Shown one piece after another: positions 17,101-25,844 of a stretch of DNA of 43,879 bases (position 1 is the stretch's first letter; every line of letters begins with the position of its first letter). Position numbers and translations under genes: made by a program. Below the pieces are notes generated by a model. It saw only the letters and a list, made by a program, of their open reading frames with translations. It had not been told where the DNA came from and ran no database searches. The DNA comes from Desulfobacteraceae bacterium (GTDB lineage Bacteria; Desulfobacterota; Desulfobacteria; Desulfobacterales; Desulfosarcinaceae), in contig QZKV01000027.1 of NCBI GenBank assembly GCA_003599575.1, positions 1 through 43,879 of the forward strand, given 5' to 3'.

Positions 17101-17727
17101 CTACCATATTTCGGCACTCAAGCGCTGTTCCAGCCACTTGCGCTGGACACTGCTCAAGGGGCCGACATATTGTTCGATCCAATGGATGTCGCCGGTGAGA
17201 ATGGCCAGTTTTTCCGGACCGGTCAGATTGAATTCGTCCAGCGCGTCGGCGCCGTAGCAGAGCATGTTGGAGACCAACAACGGATCGCTGCTCGCCCTTT
17301 GCAGCACCCGCAGGACTTCGGTCTTGTGGATGATGCCTTGTTCTTCGGGCGGGCGCATGGCGGCAATTTGCAGCGCCGTTTTGACCGCCGCCGACAATTC
17401 CTCGGGCGAAAATGGTTTTTGAATATATTCGGCCGCGCCGAGTTTGATGGCCTGCACCGCTGTTTTGATGCTGCCGAAGCCGGTAATCATCACCACAGGC
17501 AGACCCGGCTTGGCCCTTTTGATATCCCGCAACACCCGCATACCGCCCACGTCCGGCATGCGAAGATCGGTGAGCACGATGTCATAGGTTTTCTGGATGG
17601 CCTGCCGCATCCCTTCCAGTCCGCTCAAGCAGGTATCCACTTTGAAATCGTCTTCCTCCAAAATGCGGCGGACGCTGTCCAGGACGATTTCCTCGTCGTC
17701 TATGATCAGTGCTTTCATTTTCTCCAT
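17101..17727 (-). CDS. Response regulator with unrecognised C-terminal module (third of the operon)
   Basis: 208 residues. Receiver domain at 1-122 with D10-D11, phospho-acceptor D54, T in MITGFG and K in IQKPFSP. There is no helix-turn-helix, AAA+, GGDEF or other known output. The C-terminal 60 residues (LTGPEKLAILTGDIHWIEQYVG and onwards, ending SAEIW) resemble the tail of the next regulator upstream in the operon. AAGGAG precedes the start. Ten bases separate its stop from the REC-FNT start, so the two are cotranscribed. Role inferred: a phospho-dependent adaptor or phosphate sink in the same pathway. Confidence 0.87.
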   Translation of the reverse strand: MEKMKALIIDDEEIVLDSVRRILEEDDFKVDTCLSGLEGMRQAIQKTYDIVLTDLRMPDVGGMRVLRDIKRAKPGLPVVMITGFGSIKTAVQAIKLGAAEYIQKPFSPEELSAAVKTALQIAAMRPPEEQGIIHKTEVLRVLQRASSDPLLVSNMLCYGADALDEFNLTGPEKLAILTGDIHWIEQYVGPLSSVQRKWLEQRLSAEIW

Positions 17728-17815
17728 ACCCGTTCTCCTTTGCGAAAAGCCTTCCTGCCGGTTCGCCTTTTAAGGGCACTTTTTCTTCGGGCCGTATCCT
17801 ATGTACAGCCGCCTG

Positions 17816-18427
17816 CTACAACTTTTGCAGCAGCACATTTTTATACTCAGGCGCGAGAATTCCCATATACTGCTCGAGCCATTCGATATCGCCGGTCAAC
17901 AAGGCCAGTTTTTCCGCCTGTGTCAGACGGTAGCATTCAAGTGCATCGGGGCCGTTTTGATTCAGCTGCCCTGCGAACCTGGCATCCGTCGCGGCACGTT
18001 CCAAAATCGAGCGGATTTCTCTTTCATGGATCAATCCCTGTTCATCCGGAACCGCCTGGGCCGATTGCGCCACGGCCTCTTCCACCACGCCGATCAGCTC
18101 ATCGGGCGTAAACGGCTTTTCCAGCACATTGGCCGCGCCCAGCTTCATGCACTGGATGGCCGACTGCACTGTGGCGTATCCCGAGATGATCACCACCGGC
18201 AGGGCCGGTTTGGCGCGCTTGATTTCGCGCAGGACGATCTTGCCGCTGATATCGGGCATGCGCACATCGGTCAGAACGATATCATAGGCGTTCTTCAGCG
18301 CGCGCTGTATGCCCTCGCGGCCGTTTTGGGCTGTCTCGACCGCATAGTCTTCTCCCCACATGATTTTTCTTACGCTGTCCAAAACGATTTGTTCGTCATC
18401 GATGACCAGTACTTTTTTCTTATTCAT
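17816..18427 (-). CDS. Response regulator with unrecognised C-terminal module (second of the operon)
   Basis: 203 residues; a paralogue of the 208-residue regulator encoded just downstream. Receiver domain with D10-D11, D54 (in VLTDVRMP), S in IISGYA and K in LEKPFTP. The C-terminal stretch LTQAEKLALLTGDIEWLEQY matches that paralogue in 13 or more positions. No DNA-binding domain is seen. The start was set at MNKKK (18427), which overlaps the previous gene by eight bases; the longer frame runs back into that gene. Confidence 0.87.
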   Translation of the reverse strand: MNKKKVLVIDDEQIVLDSVRKIMWGEDYAVETAQNGREGIQRALKNAYDIVLTDVRMPDISGKIVLREIKRAKPALPVVIISGYATVQSAIQCMKLGAANVLEKPFTPDELIGVVEEAVAQSAQAVPDEQGLIHEREIRSILERAATDARFAGQLNQNGPDALECYRLTQAEKLALLTGDIEWLEQYMGILAPEYKNVLLQKL

Positions 18428-18800
18428 GGCGTTTCCCCTTTTCTGCCACTGTTCGGACGGTATCGAGAAGTTCTTCGGGCGTAAACGGCTTGGCAATGAA
18501 CGTGGCTGCGCCGAAATGCCCGGCGGTTTGGACGGTTTCTTCTGTCGGATAGCCGCTCATCACGATAACGGGCATCTGCGGGTGCTTTGCTTTTACTTTT
18601 TGCATCAGATACATGCCGTCGTGAACCGGCATTTTGACGTCTATCAGAAGCAAAGCAGGCAGGTTGTCGCCGCCGGCACCCAGCACACGCAACGCCTCGT
18701 CCACCGAGGCGGCCATCACCACCTCAAAGCCATCTGCCTCCAGAATCCGGCGGCAGCTGCTCAGCACAATGCCTTCATCGTCCACTACGAGTATTTTCAT
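18420..18800 (-). CDS. Single-domain response regulator (CheY-like)
   Basis: 126 residues, receiver domain only: D7-D8, D54 (in LLIDVKMP), S in IVMSGYP and K in IAKPFTP. It overlaps the sensor kinase by four bases upstream and the next regulator by eight bases downstream, so it is translationally coupled to both. With no output domain it probably acts as a phosphate shuttle or by protein binding. The SGYPT and KPFTPEE segments are close to those of the receiver fused to the FNT channel, suggesting origin by duplication. Confidence 0.9.
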   Translation of the reverse strand: MKILVVDDEGIVLSSCRRILEADGFEVVMAASVDEALRVLGAGGDNLPALLLIDVKMPVHDGMYLMQKVKAKHPQMPVIVMSGYPTEETVQTAGHFGAATFIAKPFTPEELLDTVRTVAEKGKRHE

Positions 18801-20725
18801 GGTAGCGCACCTTTTTTATCGACCGGCAACCACACAAAAAAGCGGGTGCCTTTGCCCAACTCGCTTTGAACGCGAATATGGCCCCCGTGGCGCTGCACGA
18901 TGCCCTGGGAGACCGAAAGCCCCAGACCGGTGCCCTGGCCGACCGCTTTGGTGGTGAAGAACGGGTCGAACAATTTGTCCATATGGTCGGGGTGAATTCC
19001 CGTCCCCGTGTCGGCCACCGTGAGTTCGACGCCCTTTTGGGCGGCCCCGGCCCCCGACAAACCGGCGGCCGTGTAGATCTTGATGCTGCCCCCCGGAGCG
19101 GTCGCATCCAGGGCATTGATGATCAGGTTCATCAGCACGCTTTGCATCTGGGAGCGGTCCAGCGTAACCAAGGGCAGGTTTTCGCCGGGTGTGAATTTAA
19201 CCGCCACGCCTTTGACCAGGGCCTGGTTTTCCAAAAGTGCAATCGTGTTGCTCACGAGCCGGTTGATCTCCGTTGGTTCGGGGTCGAGCTTGGTCTGCCT
19301 CGAGAAATCAAGCAATCCCTTGACGATTTTGCGGACCCGGTCGGTGGCCGCGGCCACGGTTTCCAAATCCGCGCGCACCTCGGGGTCAAGATCCTTGCGC
19401 CGCAGCAGCATATGGGTATAGGTCAGCACGCCGGTCAGCGGATTGTTGATTTCATGCGCCACTCCGGCCGCCAGACGGCCGATGCTGGCCTGTCTTTCGG
19501 ATTGCATGATTTTGTTTTCGCTGGCGGCCCGCCTGCGCCCCATTGCAGCTACCATTTCCTTGAAGGTATTCTGCAAAACACCGAACTCGCCGTTCAAAAT
19601 GGGGCCGATATCGGGTTGCAGGCTGCCTTCGCTGACTTCGCGGCTGGCCTTGATCAATCGATTGACCGGGTCCATGATGCGATCGGCCAGCAAAAAACCG
19701 AACCCCACGGCCAAAAGCATGCCGATCGCCGTGATCAGAAAAAATACCGTGAGCGCGTTTTTCTGGACATCGGTATACTTCTCTTCCAGTGCACCCACAT
19801 AGAGCATGCCGACCCGATGCCCGGCAATATCTTCGATCGCTTCATAGGCGCTGATGTACCAGTCGCTGACCACATACGCGCGACCGGTCCAGCGCAGGCC
19901 CTGATTCAAAACCGCGTCCTTGACGTCCGGCGAGACGCGCGTGCCCAGCGCCCTCTTGCCATCGGGTGCAAGCACATTGGTGGAGATGCGGATATCGCCC
20001 AGGAAAATAGTGGCGGTGCCGACAGTGCGCCCCTTGTACACTTCTCCCCTGAAAATTGTGTCGCGCACCGCATCCACGATGGCCTCCGCGCGGTTCAGCA
20101 ATTGGCCGCCGTACAGCACGGCAACGACGGAGTTGCCATTGAAAATCGGAACGGCGGCGGCCATCGCCAGACCCCTGGTTTCATCAACGGCCGCTTCATC
20201 ACCGGCCCCTTCGGTGCGCAGGGTGATGCGGGCCCTCTCGGCCAGTTCGGGATCTTCCTGGACCAGCATTTCGCGCGTCAGCACCACGTTGCCTTCCACC
20301 GGCGCCTGGCGCTCCAAGGCCAGGCGCGCGATCGGATTTTCCAATGCCGCTGTGCTTTGGGCCATGGCATTGCTGCCGATACGGCAAAGGATGCGCCCAT
20401 TTTCGGTCACGATACCGGCGAAATCGAGTCCGGCATGGTGGCCCATGCGGTTGAGGCGAAAGGCCAAATCGGCTGTGTCTTCCCTGGAAACCGCATGAAT
20501 GAAACCGCTGCCCAAACTGGTGATGCTCAGGGCGGTGCGGATAAAACCGGCGCGGGTGCGATACATTTCCGATGCGGCATTCAAATCCTGGCGGACACGG
20601 TTGCCGGCCTCGCCGATCACGTGCTTTTTGAGCATGTACACGCCGGCAAACAACGAAACAGCTCCCACAAAGAGCGTTACGCCCAGCAAGCTTACAATCA
20701 GTTTGGATCGTATGGAGTTGAACAT
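18797..20725 (-). CDS. Membrane sensor histidine kinase with Cache-type periplasmic domain
   Basis: 642 residues. A membrane helix at about 9-32 is followed by a long periplasmic region (about 33-325) of the double-Cache type. It contains FAGIVTENGRI and, later, TVGTATIFLGDIRISTNV, the latter common in Cache sensors. A second helix (about 328-350), a HAMP domain, HisKA with His424 in VAHEINNP and a HATPase domain (NLIINALDAT, DTGTGI, GTGLGLSVS) complete it. The start was set at MFNSIR (20725). First gene of the leftward operon, behind a perfect sigma-54 promoter. Cache domains often bind small carboxylates or amino acids; the ligand here is unknown. Confidence 0.93.
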   Translation of the reverse strand: MFNSIRSKLIVSLLGVTLFVGAVSLFAGVYMLKKHVIGEAGNRVRQDLNAASEMYRTRAGFIRTALSITSLGSGFIHAVSREDTADLAFRLNRMGHHAGLDFAGIVTENGRILCRIGSNAMAQSTAALENPIARLALERQAPVEGNVVLTREMLVQEDPELAERARITLRTEGAGDEAAVDETRGLAMAAAVPIFNGNSVVAVLYGGQLLNRAEAIVDAVRDTIFRGEVYKGRTVGTATIFLGDIRISTNVLAPDGKRALGTRVSPDVKDAVLNQGLRWTGRAYVVSDWYISAYEAIEDIAGHRVGMLYVGALEEKYTDVQKNALTVFFLITAIGMLLAVGFGFLLADRIMDPVNRLIKASREVSEGSLQPDIGPILNGEFGVLQNTFKEMVAAMGRRRAASENKIMQSERQASIGRLAAGVAHEINNPLTGVLTYTHMLLRRKDLDPEVRADLETVAAATDRVRKIVKGLLDFSRQTKLDPEPTEINRLVSNTIALLENQALVKGVAVKFTPGENLPLVTLDRSQMQSVLMNLIINALDATAPGGSIKIYTAAGLSGAGAAQKGVELTVADTGTGIHPDHMDKLFDPFFTTKAVGQGTGLGLSVSQGIVQRHGGHIRVQSELGKGTRFFVWLPVDKKGALP

Positions 20726-20809
20726 GGGTTGTTGATCTCCGGCGATGAAGGTCTTTCCCCCGCGCCGACGAGTACGGCAGCGGTCATGGCTTCCCCCCAA
20801 TGCTCAGGA

Positions 20810-20824
20810 GCAATCCATGTGCCA
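20810..20824 (-). promoter_or_regulatory. Sigma-54 (RpoN) promoter of the kinase/REC-FNT operon
   Basis: On the minus strand 20824 to 20810 reads TGGCACATGGATTGC, a full match to the -24/-12 consensus TGGCAC-N5-TTGC. The expected start site near 20798 gives a 5' leader of about 73 bases before the kinase ATG. Sigma-54 promoters need an AAA+ activator; none is encoded in this operon. The rest of the 314-base gap 20726-21039 shows no convincing gene. Confidence 0.75.
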
Positions 20825-21039
20825 TCGCCCTCTTCAAAGCCAGCAGTGCGCCAACTCTTTGTAATTTCAGAACGGGATTGCCCGGCGGCCCCGGCCGGCC
20901 GCACAGCAGCCGAGGGGTAAGGTGTCTGGAATTTTTACGAATTGTAAAGGTGAGGAAAAAGCAAGGCTGCGCATGCAGGCAGCTGCAGGAGACTTCGGTG
21001 GCATGCTGACCCGATCAACCATAACCGATCAATTGCGCG

Positions 21040-22041
21040 TCAGGTAATTAGAAACCGTTTGGCCTCTTGGGGGGTGACGGGCAGGACGGCGATCGTGTCC
21101 GGTTTGCCGCCGGTGGTCACCTCAACGCTGCTGGGTGAGCTTTCGGGGGCTTTGCTGTAGCCGGCGCAGATGGCTGCCGCCAGGTAGACCATGCCCTGAG
21201 GTCCGCCCCCGGGCATGATCACCGTGGGACCGGGGCGGGTTTTTACTTTGAGGACGGTGTCTTTCTCTGGATCACATGCCTGCAGCAGTGCTTCATTGTC
21301 CTGCTGGGTGCGGCCTACGACAATTTTGGTGGCGGGCCCCAGACGCATATGGCGGCCGTGTTTGAGCAGATTCAGTGAGCTGGGGGTAAGCGCATCCCCA
21401 TGGGCCATCAGATCCTTCAGCCGCCGGGAGTATCCCGGATCGGTCAGCAGGCATCCGCCGGCCGGCGTCGGATACGATTCGATGCCGAACGCTGCGGCCA
21501 GGGCCATCTGGGGCTTGCGCGAGCGGCCGCTCAAATCGAGCAGCTGGGTGCGGTCCACCAGGCCTTGTGCCTCCATGGCGGTTGCGGGCAGCCGCAGGGC
21601 GCTCAACGGCCTGAGAATCAAACGGTCGAAACCGGAATGTTTGGCCACATAGCGCAACGATGAAGCCGTCTGGGACATGGGGCGTTGGCCCAGCACCTCA
21701 CCGCTGAACAGGAAATCAAATCCCTGCGCCTGCATGAATTGACCCGCCTTGTTGAACATGAGGGCGTGGCAGTCCATGCATGGGTTCATGTTCTTGCCAT
21801 AGCCGAGCGGCGGATTTTTAAGCATGGCGATGTAGTCTTGCGTGATATCCATGACATGCAAGGGAATGCCGGTCCGCTGGGAGGCCGCCTGCGCTTTGCG
21901 CGACGAAAAAAAGGGGGTTTCAAAAACGATCCATTCGACCTTGAGGCCCTGTTTGCGCAACACCAGGGCCGCCAGCATGCTGTCCAGACCTCCGGAACAA
22001 AGGCCCAGGGCGCGTATGGTTTTAGCGGTTGAAGAGGTCAT
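21040..22041 (-). CDS. PP-loop ATPase of the ThiI/MnmA-like tRNA thiolation family with DUF814-like tail
   Basis: 333 residues. The N-terminal PP-loop motif GLCSGGLDSMLAAL binds ATP. A second typical block, NPCMDCHALMFNKA (about 87-100), and the Cys in TPAGGCLLTDP are as in MnmA/ThiI-like sulfur transferases. The C-terminal part (LKVKTRPGPTVIMPGGG, then LAAAICAGYSKA) resembles the NFACT-R/DUF814 RNA-binding domain found in some of these proteins. Role inferred: 2- or 4-thiouridine formation in tRNA. ATG at 22041 was chosen; another ATG 39 bases upstream is possible, and neither has a strong ribosome site. Divergent from ETF-QO. Confidence 0.75.
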   Translation of the reverse strand: MTSSTAKTIRALGLCSGGLDSMLAALVLRKQGLKVEWIVFETPFFSSRKAQAASQRTGIPLHVMDITQDYIAMLKNPPLGYGKNMNPCMDCHALMFNKAGQFMQAQGFDFLFSGEVLGQRPMSQTASSLRYVAKHSGFDRLILRPLSALRLPATAMEAQGLVDRTQLLDLSGRSRKPQMALAAAFGIESYPTPAGGCLLTDPGYSRRLKDLMAHGDALTPSSLNLLKHGRHMRLGPATKIVVGRTQQDNEALLQACDPEKDTVLKVKTRPGPTVIMPGGGPQGMVYLAAAICAGYSKAPESSPSSVEVTTGGKPDTIAVLPVTPQEAKRFLIT

Positions 22042-22261
22042 TGTAAATCGGCATCCCTCTGAACGGTCTTGTAAAGGCAAAGTTCCAAGTAAGTAAGCAA
22101 GGGCGTCGCATATGTCAAGGATTGCCGGCGGGGTCAGTTCTTGGTGAAAAGAAAGCCACCGTGGCCATAGATAGGCCGCTATGTTTACAACCCTACCGAT
22201 TCATGCTATCGCTGGACGCGCTTGACCTGTAAAGGATAACTATCCAGAAGGATTGATGCTT

Positions 22262-23929
22262 ATGACCATTGAACGTGAATCGATTCAATTTGATGTGCTG
22301 ATCGTCGGCGGGGGTCCGGCAGGACTCTCCTGCGCCGTTCGACTGATGCAACTGGCCCGGGAAAAAGGTCGGCCCATCGAAGTGGCGCTGATCGAAAAGG
22401 GTGCCGAGATCGGAGCGCATGCGATCAGCGGCGCGGTATTGAAACCCAACGCGCTGGCCGAACTTCTGCCCGACCACATGGAAAAAGGATGTCCGGTGGA
22501 AAGTGTCGTGCGCGGCGATGCCCTGTACTGCCTGACGGCGCACAAAGCCATTGCCTTGCCTTTAACGCCCCGCCCCATGCGCAACGAGGGCTGCTATATC
22601 ATCAGCCTGTCGCGGTTTACCCGCTGGATGGGCCATTTGGCCGAGGAACTGGGGGTCAATCTGTTCCCCGGATTTGCCGGCAAGGAGGTGCTCTATGCAG
22701 AGGACGGACGCAGCGTCACCGGCGTGCGCACCGGCGACAAGGGCTTGGGTAAGGACGGCAGCCCCAAATCCAATTTCGAGCCCGGCATCGATCTTTTGGC
22801 CAAGGTGACCGTTTTTGCCGAAGGCGCCCGCGGCAGCCTGGTCAAGACCATGGCCGGCCGCTTGGGGCTGTATGAAGAATGCTTGCCCGCGGTCTATGAG
22901 ACCGGCATCAAGGAGGTGATTCAACTGCCCGCAGGCAGCTCCTGTTTCAACGGCAGCACGGTCAATGACATGCACCTGATGGGCTATCCACTGGGACTGG
23001 ATACACCCGGCGGCGGTTTTATCTATGAAATGTCCGAAGACCGCATCGGCATCGGCTACTTGACCGCCTTGTGTTATGAAGATGCCATGCTCGATCCCTA
23101 TGACATGTTCATGCGCTTCAAACGGCACGCCTTCGTGGCGGATATCATCAAGGGCGGCAAAGTCATCGAACAGGGCGCACGCACCGTGGCCACCGGCGGC
23201 TATTACAGCATGCCCAAACTGGCCGTTAACGGCGCCGTTCTGGTCGGCGGCGAAGCCGAGATCCACAATGGTCCCGCCATCAAGGGCATTCATGTGGGCA
23301 TGAAATCGGGCCTGCTGGCCGCCGAAGCCATTGTGCAGGCTTTGGACGCGGACGATGTGAGCGCCTCCGGCCTGGCCGCCTACCCGCAGGCCTTCGAACA
23401 AAGCTGGGTCAAGACCGAGCTTTGGGAGGGACGCAATTTCGCCCAGGCCCTGGCCAAAAAAGGATTGGCCAAGTTCTTCCATTTGGGCGCCCAGTATTTC
23501 AGCCGCGGCCGCGGGTTCAAGGACCCCCTGGATATGGAGGCCGATGCCGATACCCTGAAGCCTCTCAGGCCCAATGGCCGCATCGAAGAAACCAAAAGCC
23601 ATTATGACGGCGAGCTTTACGTGGATAAACTGACCGGCGTTTATCTATCCAAAACCATGCATCGCGAAGATCAGCCGTCGCACCTGATCATCCCCGAACC
23701 CGATGTGTGCAGCAGCCGCTGCTATCCCCAATTCCGCAGCCCCTGCACGCGTTTTTGTCCGGGCAATGTGTATGAACTGGAATTGGACCAGCTCAGCGGC
23801 AAGGCCCGCATCAAGTTGAATCCGTCCAATTGTTTTCACTGCAAGACCTGCGATATCAAGGATCCCTTCGGCAATATCGTCTGGACTTGTCCGGAAGGCG
23901 GCGAAGGGCCTGGATACACCATGGTGTAA
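22262..23929 (+). CDS. Electron-transfer flavoprotein:quinone oxidoreductase
   Basis: 555 residues. An N-terminal FAD-binding motif (LIVGGGPAGLSCAVRL), the central quinone/FAD region (GGGFIYEMSEDRIGIGYL, GGEAEIHNGPAIKGIHVGMKSG) and a C-terminal 4Fe-4S domain with Cys in CTRFCP and NCFHCKTCDIKDP are all present, as in ETF-QO/FixC-type enzymes. It carries electrons from ETF to the menaquinone pool at the inner membrane, fitting beta-oxidation or reverse electron flow. ATG at 22262 lies nine bases after AGAAGGA; TTG/ATG codons just upstream are alternatives. Followed by a strong bidirectional terminator. Confidence 0.94.
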   Translation: MTIERESIQFDVLIVGGGPAGLSCAVRLMQLAREKGRPIEVALIEKGAEIGAHAISGAVLKPNALAELLPDHMEKGCPVESVVRGDALYCLTAHKAIALPLTPRPMRNEGCYIISLSRFTRWMGHLAEELGVNLFPGFAGKEVLYAEDGRSVTGVRTGDKGLGKDGSPKSNFEPGIDLLAKVTVFAEGARGSLVKTMAGRLGLYEECLPAVYETGIKEVIQLPAGSSCFNGSTVNDMHLMGYPLGLDTPGGGFIYEMSEDRIGIGYLTALCYEDAMLDPYDMFMRFKRHAFVADIIKGGKVIEQGARTVATGGYYSMPKLAVNGAVLVGGEAEIHNGPAIKGIHVGMKSGLLAAEAIVQALDADDVSASGLAAYPQAFEQSWVKTELWEGRNFAQALAKKGLAKFFHLGAQYFSRGRGFKDPLDMEADADTLKPLRPNGRIEETKSHYDGELYVDKLTGVYLSKTMHREDQPSHLIIPEPDVCSSRCYPQFRSPCTRFCPGNVYELELDQLSGKARIKLNPSNCFHCKTCDIKDPFGNIVWTCPEGGEGPGYTMV

Positions 23930-24002
23930 TCGTCGGGGGCTTGGGCCCGGCGGCCAGCTTCTCAGGACCGCTCACGTCGTCCGAATTGCGCTGCATCTAT
24001 AA

Positions 24003-24037
24003 AAAAGGGGCACAACCATGAAGGATGTGCCCCTTTT
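24003..24037. terminator. Bidirectional intrinsic terminator between ETF-QO and the cold-shock gene
   Basis: AAAAGGGGCACA (24003-24014) pairs perfectly with TGTGCCCCTTTT (24026-24037) around an 11-base loop, with A-run and T-run on the two sides. It sits between two convergent genes and can serve both strands. Confidence 0.9.
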
Positions 24038-24054
24038 CTAATCACCCGGTGAAA

Positions 24055-24255
24055 TCAGACGATGGTGACGTTTACAGCTGCAGGACCTTTTTTGCCCTGC
24101 TCCACGGTAAAGGTCACGCGATCGCCTTCGTGAAGCGTGCGAAAGCCCTTGGCGTTAATGCCGGTGTGATGAACGAATACATCCGGCCCGTCTTCCTGCT
24201 CAATGAAGCCAAAACCTTTTTTTTCATTGAACCACTTAACAGTGCCGTTGGCCAT
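24055..24255 (-). CDS. Cold-shock domain protein (CspA family)
   Basis: 66 residues, a single OB-fold cold-shock domain. [17 protein letters not shown] holds RNP1 (KGFGFIE) and VFVHHTGI holds RNP2. Length and ending ([10 protein letters not shown]) match CspA-type RNA chaperones. AAGGAGG lies eight bases before the ATG. The 5' leader is long (about 115 bases from the predicted promoter), as usual for csp mRNAs. Confidence 0.96.
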   Translation of the reverse strand: MANGTVKWFNEKKGFGFIEQEDGPDVFVHHTGINAKGFRTLHEGDRVTFTVEQGKKGPAAVNVTIV

Positions 24256-24377
24256 GGTGGCGTCCTCCTTTCATAAAATTCTCTTGGTCCCAAACTTCAG
24301 GTAGCCACCAAGGCATCGAACACCTTCAGCTTAAAACCGGCCTCGAATGGACGGCAGGCCCTTAAAGATTGAAGTGT

Positions 24378-24405
24378 ATTTTAGCTTTCGGCTTTATATT
24401 GTCAA
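24378..24405 (-). promoter_or_regulatory. Sigma-70 promoter of the cold-shock gene
   Basis: On the minus strand TTGACA (24405-24400) and TAAAAT (24383-24378) are separated by 16 bases in an AT-rich patch. Transcription would start near 24371. The 328-base stretch 24256-24583 otherwise holds only the leader and no gene. Confidence 0.65.
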
Positions 24406-24583
24406 GTATTTTGAAGGGTGTTTTTTTGCGGCCAAGCGAGCCTGCCTGCAAGGCTGCACGGGAGAAAGATCCATCTGTTCGGACCCGCTTGAAGTCACTG
24501 CTTTAGATTTCTTTGCTACAGGCGGGTTGGACCGGGCGCAACCACCGCCCCCGGGCACCCTGGACGATGATTGAATCGTATCT

Positions 24584-25510
24584 TCAGCCGGGCAATCCTT
24601 CCCCCGCCACGCTTTCTATGGGAATGCCGGGGACATTCCCATAATGATTTTCCAGCAAACGCACGATTTGAAGCAGGGTATCTTCTGAAAGCGGCCACGG
24701 CTTGATGTATTGAAAGAGCGCCTCGAACTGGGCCGGATTGATCACCGAAATTCCATGGGCCGAGGTGCGCTTGACCTGCCATCCCGGCAGCGCCACCATG
24801 CCGCGTGCGGCAATGGGCAAGCCCAGCCGCTTGGATATCCATTCCGAAATATTTTCGGCGTGTTTTTCGGCCTGTTCGATAAAGACGTGCTCTTCGCCTT
24901 GGGGGAAGAAAAGCGCCCTGCCGTCGTAGGTGACCGTGGCCACCGCAGGCTGACCCTGTTTCAGATTCGCCGGTCGAACAAGTGTCTGCAGGGCAAATAC
25001 ACCTTTGGGGCCGACCAGCAGGTGGTCGATCGCGATATCGTCGTCTTTGAAGTCCCGAAAGACGATGTAGCCCCGTGGAACGAGAGGTGCGATGGCCCGA
25101 TCCACAATGGATTTGGCCTCATGATACCATCCGATCTCGCGGCGCCTGCGAAGCGCGGCCTTGTACAGGGAAAAGGCATATCCGCACAGCAGGCACCCTA
25201 CGATGACCCCCCAAATGGTAGATCCCATCTTTACGGCACCGGTCATGTTCAAAAGGGCATAGGAAAAAGCGAATATAGCCGGGGTGGCGATCAGGCAACC
25301 CAAGGCGATGCGCACCCCTGTATCCGCAGCGTCGGATTGGCGATGTTTTTCCGCATCCGTATCGATCAGCCCCAAGGGTGTCGCGCGACGTTTGCGCGCT
25401 TGGTGTTCGCTCAGCTGGCGTAGCACCGCGCCCAAAAAAAACCAGCCAAACAAGGTCGCCACCCCTACGCCCAGTGACCAAAGAACCGAAAGAAAAAGAT
25501 CTTTTTCCAT
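24584..25510 (-). CDS. Membrane protein with degenerate NERD (nuclease-related) domain
   Basis: 308 residues. Three probable membrane helices lie at about 8-30, 68-90 and 95-113, followed by a cytosolic domain. The segment DDIAIDHLLVGPKGVFALQT (about 157-176) matches the core of NERD domains (ID.L.VGP.GVF..E.K). The E-x-K that would complete the nuclease site reads Q-T-L here, so activity is doubtful. The C-terminal region (residues about 200-300) resembles other NERD proteins in holding a secondary helical domain but was not recognised. Function unknown. No partner gene is evident. Confidence 0.65.
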   Translation of the reverse strand: MEKDLFLSVLWSLGVGVATLFGWFFLGAVLRQLSEHQARKRRATPLGLIDTDAEKHRQSDAADTGVRIALGCLIATPAIFAFSYALLNMTGAVKMGSTIWGVIVGCLLCGYAFSLYKAALRRRREIGWYHEAKSIVDRAIAPLVPRGYIVFRDFKDDDIAIDHLLVGPKGVFALQTLVRPANLKQGQPAVATVTYDGRALFFPQGEEHVFIEQAEKHAENISEWISKRLGLPIAARGMVALPGWQVKRTSAHGISVINPAQFEALFQYIKPWPLSEDTLLQIVRLLENHYGNVPGIPIESVAGEGLPG

Positions 25511-25844
25511 TTTAGAACATGCCTATGAATCAAAAATGCAGGCTCTTATAGATAAACCCCGCCCAAAAGACCAGCGTTTTAATTGTATATGTCGCAGCAT
25601 CAAAGTCAATTGGGGATATAATGGCAAATTGAAGATATCTTAATGGGTGAGCTGCACTCTTTTGCCGAGACCCGCCTTGGTCCACTAAGGGGTTGATGGT
25701 AGTGTGCAGGTGAATCGATGCGCCGGCGGTCCGGATTGCCATTGCAACCGGAGCACGATCCGAGCACGATCCCCGGCACTTGACTTAAGTCAATGGCATG
25801 CTACTGTGGAGGTGTTAAAGCATCCTTGAAGATGAGGCGGTGAC
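25511..25844. promoter_or_regulatory. Intergenic region with tandem 11-mer and TTGACTTAAGTCAA palindrome upstream of hdrC-like gene
   Basis: This 334-base gap has no convincing gene. At 25751-25772 GAGCACGATCC occurs twice in perfect tandem. At 25780-25793 TTGACTTAAGTCAA is a perfect 14-base palindrome of the form TTGAC-N4-GTCAA, resembling operators of the CRP/FNR superfamily. It lies 52 bases before the hdrC-like ATG. The regulator is inferred, not shown. Confidence 0.45.

Noticed and set aside
20698..20904. Small leftward frame of 68 codons overlapping the kinase start
   Set aside because: It runs through the sigma-54 site and shows no motif or ribosome site.
18866..20920. A 684-codon open frame on the plus strand
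   Set aside because: Antisense to the sensor kinase; composition is that of a codon-complement shadow.
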